From JAYVIQ01 sp043770215 (GTDB lineage Bacteria; Bacteroidota; Bacteroidia; Cytophagales; JAAEPT01), in assembly GCA_043770215.1 (NCBI GenBank), contig JAYVIQ010000131.1, positions 1-18,722 on the forward strand: 18,722 bases of DNA, in the 5' to 3' direction. Positions 15,129 to 18,722 of this stretch are shown here, one piece after another; positions within the stretch are counted from its first letter, which is position 1; each line of letters opens with the position of its first letter. The notes below the pieces were generated by a model that was given only the letters and a program-made list of their open reading frames with translations, had not been told where the DNA came from and did no database searches. The position numbers and the translations under genes were made by a program.

Positions 15129-15474
15129 TGTTTTGTAAAAGTCTATAGTTCCTTTTTTTTATTCCTAATACGCTAGCTTTTAGCTTAATAAAATAAGGCA
15201 ACACCTTATCTCTTTTGGGGGCTGCTTATGCTCTTACCTTTCTTTTTCTTTTATATTTATGAGTGTTTAGCATTGTTTTTTCTTAATACAAGTAGGGCAA
15301 AAATTTAATTAGTAGTATTGATTTAATGGGTGTATGGGTACTATATACGATTTTAAACGGCTAAAAAACGGCAATAAACGTTTTAAATTATAAAAACTTT
15401 TTTTTTACTCTACAACTTTGCATCAGCTCAAAACAAAAGGGCATTTTATAAAACAATTTAAACTGTATAAAAGT
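15129..15474. other. 346-bp intergenic region before ssb
   Basis: No gene supported. It holds a weak 6-bp dyad around 15195-15211 and a possible ssb -7 box CAACTTTG (15413-15420), identical to the box proposed for ahpC. No convincing -33 element is seen for it. Confidence 0.4.
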
Positions 15475-15816
15475 ATGAACATTAGAAATCAAGTACAATT
15501 AATAGGCTTTGTGGGCAATACGCCAGAACTAAAACAATTAAACGCAGATAAAGTGTTGGCTAGGTTTTCTGTAGCTACCAATGATTCGTATAAAGATGCT
15601 CAGGGTAATTGGGTAAACAACACAGATTGGCATCAAATAGTTGCATGGGGTTCTAGTGCAAAAAGAGTTGAAAAGGCTTTGCTAAAGGGTGCAGAGGTGG
15701 CGCTAACAGGTAAGCTTAGTACAAGGGGTTGGCAAGATGCAGACGGGAAAACACATTATGCAACAGAAGTTGTTTTGGATGATTTTACATTGTTAGGGGT
15801 AAAGAAAAACAAATAA
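15475..15816 (+). CDS. ssb: Short single-stranded DNA-binding protein, no acidic tail
   Basis: A 113-residue OB-fold protein. MNIRNQVQLIGFVGNTPELK starts the fold, and TDWHQIVAWG, KGAEVALTGKLSTRGW and YATEVVLDDFTLL are typical SSB strands. It coats single-stranded DNA in replication and repair. Unlike most bacterial SSB (about 150-180 residues), it ends right after the OB fold with a basic VKKNK, lacking the linker and the acidic DDDLPF-type tip that recruits partner proteins. It is therefore probably a second, specialised SSB rather than the main one. The ATG at 15475 is used; an upstream TTG (15418) lies in a promoter-like box. It ends at a hairpin terminator. Confidence 0.92.
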   Translation: MNIRNQVQLIGFVGNTPELKQLNADKVLARFSVATNDSYKDAQGNWVNNTDWHQIVAWGSSAKRVEKALLKGAEVALTGKLSTRGWQDADGKTHYATEVVLDDFTLLGVKKNK

Positions 15817-15826
15817 TATTAAAAGT

Positions 15827-15854
15827 AAAAGCCTCACGTATTTGTGAGGCTTTT
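15827..15854. terminator. Bidirectional terminator between ssb and tRNA-Gln
   Basis: A perfect 11-bp stem (15827-15837 with 15844-15854), a 6-nt loop, with a T-run at the right and A-run at the left, so it works for both ssb and the leftward tRNA. Confidence 0.88.
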
Positions 15855-15860
15855 GTAAAG

Positions 15861-15933
15861 TTGTCCGACTAGGGCTCGAACCTAGACTCTTCTGTACCAA
15901 AAACAGACGTGTTGCCAGTTACACCATCAGACA
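15861..15933 (-). tRNA. tRNA-Gln (anticodon UUG)
   Basis: A 73-nt cloverleaf on the minus strand. The acceptor arm TGTCTGA pairs with TCGGACA (one G-T), the D stem is GTGT/ACAC, the anticodon stem TCTGT/ACAGA encloses loop TTTTGGT with anticodon TTG at 15898-15900, and the T arm is CTAGG-TTCGAGC-CCTAG. The U1-A72 pair is characteristic of tRNA-Gln. CCA is not encoded. The discriminator reads as A, where E. coli tRNA-Gln has G. Confidence 0.95.
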
Positions 15934-15952
15934 ATCTTCCCGATTGGGAGTA

Positions 15953-15960
15953 CAAATGTA
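15953..15960 (-). promoter_or_regulatory. tRNA-Gln promoter -7 box
   Basis: On the minus strand this reads TACATTTG, an exact match to the Bacteroidota -7 consensus, 19 bp before the mature 5' end. A small TCCC-GATT-GGGA dyad lies between it and the tRNA and would be in the leader removed by RNase P. Confidence 0.55.
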
Positions 15961-16010
15961 GACAATATTCTTAAATTTAAAAACATTTCTAAAATATTTT
16001 TTAAAATAAA

Positions 16011-16865
16011 TTAGTTTGTAACCGTTATCGGAAAAGAATATCCTTTGTAAATTAAAATAAACGAATTATCGCAATTACCAGTGCCGTAATCTACCTTCCT
16101 TTCATCTTCGCCTTCTGGTATTATACTGTACACACCAGAAACGGGCAGTCTTTTTTGAATCCAGCATTCTATATTCAATTCTAATGGTGTTGCTTCTGCT
16201 ACACTAATAATAAATTTTTTCCCTTTTGAATCTGTGCCATTTGCAGTGCCATAAATTTTATACGCATCGTCTAAGTTATTTATTGGGGTCTCTTGGCCTG
16301 CTATCCAAAGTCTTGTTCTTTCACTTGTCCAGGTAACTACATCACCATTTTTCTTAGTTAGCTTGGCATTTGAAACCGTAATAAAAAACTTTATTTCTCC
16401 TTTGTCTGTTTTCCCTTGGTTTTTAATAACTCTAGTGCCTTCTATTTTGTTTCCATTTACTTTGTAGTTGGATAGGGTAGATGTAATTACGCTGCCCTGG
16501 TTTACATACCTATCTGTGTAACTTATAATTATTTTTCCACTTCTTATTTTAGAATCTAAACAGGTTTTACTAGAGTCAAAAGTCAATGTCAGGATTTTAT
16601 TGGTAGTATTTAAATTTCCGCTGTAACATGTTTCAGTAGTATTTGATCTCAAAATGCTTCTGTTGGAAGCACCTAAGTTATTGCTTTCTAGTGCAGTTGT
16701 TACAATATTTGCAATATCATCAAATTCCTCCTCTATACTGTTGTTGTCTTGTATAGATTGTGTACTTGGTGCGGTAATTGTTTTGACATAAGGTTTTGCT
16801 TCCTCATTTTGTTTACAGGCAATAAAAATTACTGCAGCAAATATTGGATATAATAGTTTTCTCAT
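16011..16865 (-). CDS. Lipoprotein of unknown function
   Basis: A 284-residue lipoprotein with signal peptide MRKLLYPIFAAVIFIAC and lipidated C17. The rest is beta-rich and polar with no transmembrane helix. It ends in a pattern I recall from uncharacterised Bacteroidota lipoproteins: a Cys before a short PVSG segment (C234), then VDYGTGNCDN and a final short strand. Four mature-domain cysteines besides C17 (in TCYSG, TCLDS, ECWIQ and NCDNS) could form disulfides. It is divergent from the epimerase-like gene with only 29 bp between starts, so the two may share a control region. No function can be assigned. Confidence 0.8.
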   Translation of the reverse strand: MRKLLYPIFAAVIFIACKQNEEAKPYVKTITAPSTQSIQDNNSIEEEFDDIANIVTTALESNNLGASNRSILRSNTTETCYSGNLNTTNKILTLTFDSSKTCLDSKIRSGKIIISYTDRYVNQGSVITSTLSNYKVNGNKIEGTRVIKNQGKTDKGEIKFFITVSNAKLTKKNGDVVTWTSERTRLWIAGQETPINNLDDAYKIYGTANGTDSKGKKFIISVAEATPLELNIECWIQKRLPVSGVYSIIPEGEDERKVDYGTGNCDNSFILIYKGYSFPITVTN

Positions 16866-16894
16866 TGTAGTATTGTTTAAATTTTAGTTAATTT

Positions 16895-17869
16895 ATGAAA
16901 TTCAAGCTAATTCCGTACCAACTTTATTTCAAATATATTTTTAAGATTGCCCACACACAAAGGGAGTCTACAGAGAATTTATATTTAGTGCTCCAGGAGG
17001 GGGGTAATTTTGGTATAGGAGAAGCAATTTTCCCGCCTTATCAACCAGAAAGATGGAGCAACATGGTAGATTTATTAAATAAATATTGTACCTCATTAAA
17101 TCTATTAAATAAAGAAAATTGTTTAGACTTTTTAGAAGTGTTATACAAAGAAAACCCTCAAGTACCTTCTTGTGTGGCTGCTTTAGATATGGCAATCTTA
17201 GACTTTTTTTATAAAGATACGCTTTGTTCTATTCTTCATTTAGAAACGGAAAAGGATTTTATAAGTTCATATACCATAGGTATATCTACGCCAGAAGATT
17301 TTGAAAAGAAGGTTATTGAATCAGATTGTTTTACTTCATATTACAAATTTAAAATAGATCAAGATAATTTTGAGTGGGTCTTGGATCTATTTCCTAGAAT
17401 AACAAATAAAAAATGTGTATTGGATGCCAATCAGGGATTTGTAAGTTTTACTAAAGCAGTAGAGTGTGCAACAGTGGCACATTCTTTAGGGGTACAATAC
17501 TTGGAGCAGCCTTTTGAAAAATCAAACTTTGAGTGGCATAAAAAACTTAAAGAACTAGCAATTTTGCCAATTATTGCAGATGAAAGTTTTCAAAATTATA
17601 ACGATTTAGAAAAGATAAGTACTAGTTTTGACGGAGTAAACATAAAACTAATGAAGTGTGGGGGGCTTTTTCAAGCCTCTAAAATCATTAAAAAGACAGC
17701 TTTGTTACAGCTGAAAACTGTCTTTGGGTGTATGTCAGATTCTATAATTGGCATAGAAAGCGCTCAAAAACTGGCTCATTTGACCAACTGGGTAGATTTA
17801 GATGGTCATTTATTAAATGTAAATAATCCATCGAAGTTGTTTTTGTTGAAAGATCAATTAAAGACTTAA
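16895..17869 (+). CDS. Dipeptide epimerase-like enolase-superfamily enzyme
   Basis: A 324-residue member of the muconate-lactonizing subgroup, close to L-Ala-D/L-Glu epimerases that recycle peptidoglycan peptides. Catalytic and metal sites are all present: K151-F-K153 (YKFKID), D177 (DANQG), E204 (EQP), D229 (ADES), K251 (NIKLMKCGG) and the D301-L-D303-G motif that in dipeptide epimerases binds the substrate amino group. The N-terminal capping domain (about 1-115) has the IAHTQRES segment. Cytoplasmic, Mg2+-dependent. Substrate specificity within the dipeptide epimerases varies and cannot be fixed by eye; L-Ala-D/L-Glu is the default guess. Confidence 0.87.
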   Translation: MKFKLIPYQLYFKYIFKIAHTQRESTENLYLVLQEGGNFGIGEAIFPPYQPERWSNMVDLLNKYCTSLNLLNKENCLDFLEVLYKENPQVPSCVAALDMAILDFFYKDTLCSILHLETEKDFISSYTIGISTPEDFEKKVIESDCFTSYYKFKIDQDNFEWVLDLFPRITNKKCVLDANQGFVSFTKAVECATVAHSLGVQYLEQPFEKSNFEWHKKLKELAILPIIADESFQNYNDLEKISTSFDGVNIKLMKCGGLFQASKIIKKTALLQLKTVFGCMSDSIIGIESAQKLAHLTNWVDLDGHLLNVNNPSKLFLLKDQLKT

Positions 17870-17972
17870 ATTTTTAGTGTACTTAATCTAGGCTTGGTAT
17901 TGGTTCAATTATTTAACAATTCCTTAAAATAGCTTTCTTTTTTATGGGCTTAAATTAAGCTATTCTTGTATT

Positions 17973-18722
17973 ATGAATAAGAGTATTAATTGGATAATCT
18001 TGCAAAAGGCAATTGTTTTTTTTGGATTGCTTTTTTTGTTCCTTTTGGGGATTACCATATTTGGGTCTGCTCTTAATGGATTAGGGGTAGATTTGGTCCA
18101 AGAATATTTAAAGAAAGTAAATTCACCACTTTTAGGGTTGTTTTTAGGTATGCTTGTTACAGCAGTTGTGCAAAGTAGTTCATTAATAACCAGTATTTTA
18201 GTGGGTTTGGTGAGTGCGGGTATGAGTTTAGAAATTGCAGTACCTATAGTTTTGGGCGCAAATGTTGGCACTACAATTACAAGTACATTAGTTGCATTTG
18301 GTCATATTGCAAATAAAAAAGAATTTAGAAGGGCAGTTTCTGCCGCTTCGGCACATGCTTTTTTTAATATTTTGTGTGTCATAATTTTTTTTCCTTTAGA
18401 ATTAGTATTTGGGTTTTTATCTAATTCGGCACGTTTTATAGCAGATTTCATTCCATTAAACCAGTTAGACAAAAGTATTGGCATACTAGAGATTTCTATT
18501 TCACCTATTTCTAATTATATAATTAAGTCTTTAAATAATGCTTATTTTAGTTTGGTGTTGGGGTTGGTATTTTTGTTTTTAGCTGTTCGTTTGATGCTTG
18601 TTTTCTTTAGGGCTACAGTTTTGAATAAAGTAACTTCTGCAAGCTCATTAAGTTTTGTGTTGTCAGATATAAAAATGATTTTGTCTGGAATAGGACTTAC
18701 AATTTTGGTGAGGTCTAGTTCT
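17973..18722 (+). CDS. Na/Pi-cotransporter family protein, 5' part (cut by window end)
   Basis: The first 250 codons of a polytopic inner-membrane protein of the PNaS (NptA/YjbB-like) family, which transports phosphate with sodium. The first inverted-repeat unit is visible: VVQSSSLITSILVGLVSAG with the QSSS motif, then VPIVLGANVGTTITS, followed by further hydrophobic helices. The segment at the cut (ILVRSSS) is where the second QSSS-like repeat would begin. A regulatory C-terminal PhoU-like domain, if any, is outside the window. The start ATG at 17973 follows a TATTCTTG box by 4 bp. No in-frame stop is present to the window end. Confidence 0.88.
   Translation, partial: MNKSINWIILQKAIVFFGLLFLFLLGITIFGSALNGLGVDLVQEYLKKVNSPLLGLFLGMLVTAVVQSSSLITSILVGLVSAGMSLEIAVPIVLGANVGTTITSTLVAFGHIANKKEFRRAVSAASAHAFFNILCVIIFFPLELVFGFLSNSARFIADFIPLNQLDKSIGILEISISPISNYIIKSLNNAYFSLVLGLVFLFLAVRLMLVFFRATVLNKVTSASSLSFVLSDIKMILSGIGLTILVRSSS

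Noticed and set aside
15418..15474. Upstream TTG start giving a 132-residue SSB
   Set aside because: The added residues do not belong to the OB fold, and the ATG at 15475 gives the canonical SSB start.
17960..18484. Minus-strand open frames at 17960-18271 and 18302-18484
   Set aside because: They lie antisense to the clear Na/Pi-cotransporter reading frame (QSSS, GANVGTT motifs) and resemble no family.

Overview
The window is AT-rich (most intergenic DNA is very A/T dense) and looks like a chromosomal segment of a Bacteroidota bacterium, probably in or near Flavobacteriales. The signs are promoter-like TAnnTTTG boxes, few recognisable Shine-Dalgarno sequences, SusC-style TonB receptors with an N-terminal carboxypeptidase-regulatory-like domain, lipoproteins starting with short K-rich signals, and the carA-eno gene pair. 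No plasmid, phage, IS or CRISPR hallmark was seen.

Region 1 (1-2580) is a peroxide-defence locus. A divergent OxyR with both redox cysteines faces an AhpC peroxiredoxin with the CP/CxC cysteine layout of the mycobacterial AhpC, followed by an AhpD-like CxxC thiol reductase. The 97-bp gap holds an ATAG-N7-CTAT OxyR-type site. Structured repeat-like elements lie on both sides of the locus (about 100-223 and 2579-2776).

Region 2 (2780-7260) is a translationally coupled operon: a COG0523 (ZigA/YciC-type) metallochaperone GTPase, a ZnuD-like TonB-dependent receptor with a Cys/His-rich N-terminal domain, and a small lipoprotein. Two near-identical 19-bp palindromes (AwTGCAA-N5-TTGCATT) precede it. 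I read this as a zinc-acquisition operon under a Fur-family (Zur-like) repressor, with the lipoprotein as a possible surface partner. A strong hairpin terminator ends it.

Region 3 (7298-10546) runs from a convergent umuDC translesion-polymerase operon, through a 513-bp non-coding gap with a nested hairpin, to a Cys-rich protein that fuses a CWC domain to a DUF5522 domain. It ends in a cobT gene that has lost about 200 codons from its middle in frame.

Region 4 (10546-15474) is housekeeping: carA-eno with a promoter overlapping the upstream terminator, an FtsB/DivIC-like protein, an RmlD-like SDR, and a membrane-anchored ComEA-like helix-hairpin-helix protein.

Region 5 (15475-18722) holds a short SSB without an acidic tail, a bidirectional terminator, tRNA-Gln(UUG) on the minus strand with its own promoter, a lipoprotein of unknown function, an L-Ala-D/L-Glu epimerase-like enolase-superfamily enzyme, and the N-terminal 250 codons of a Na/Pi-cotransporter family protein cut by the window end.
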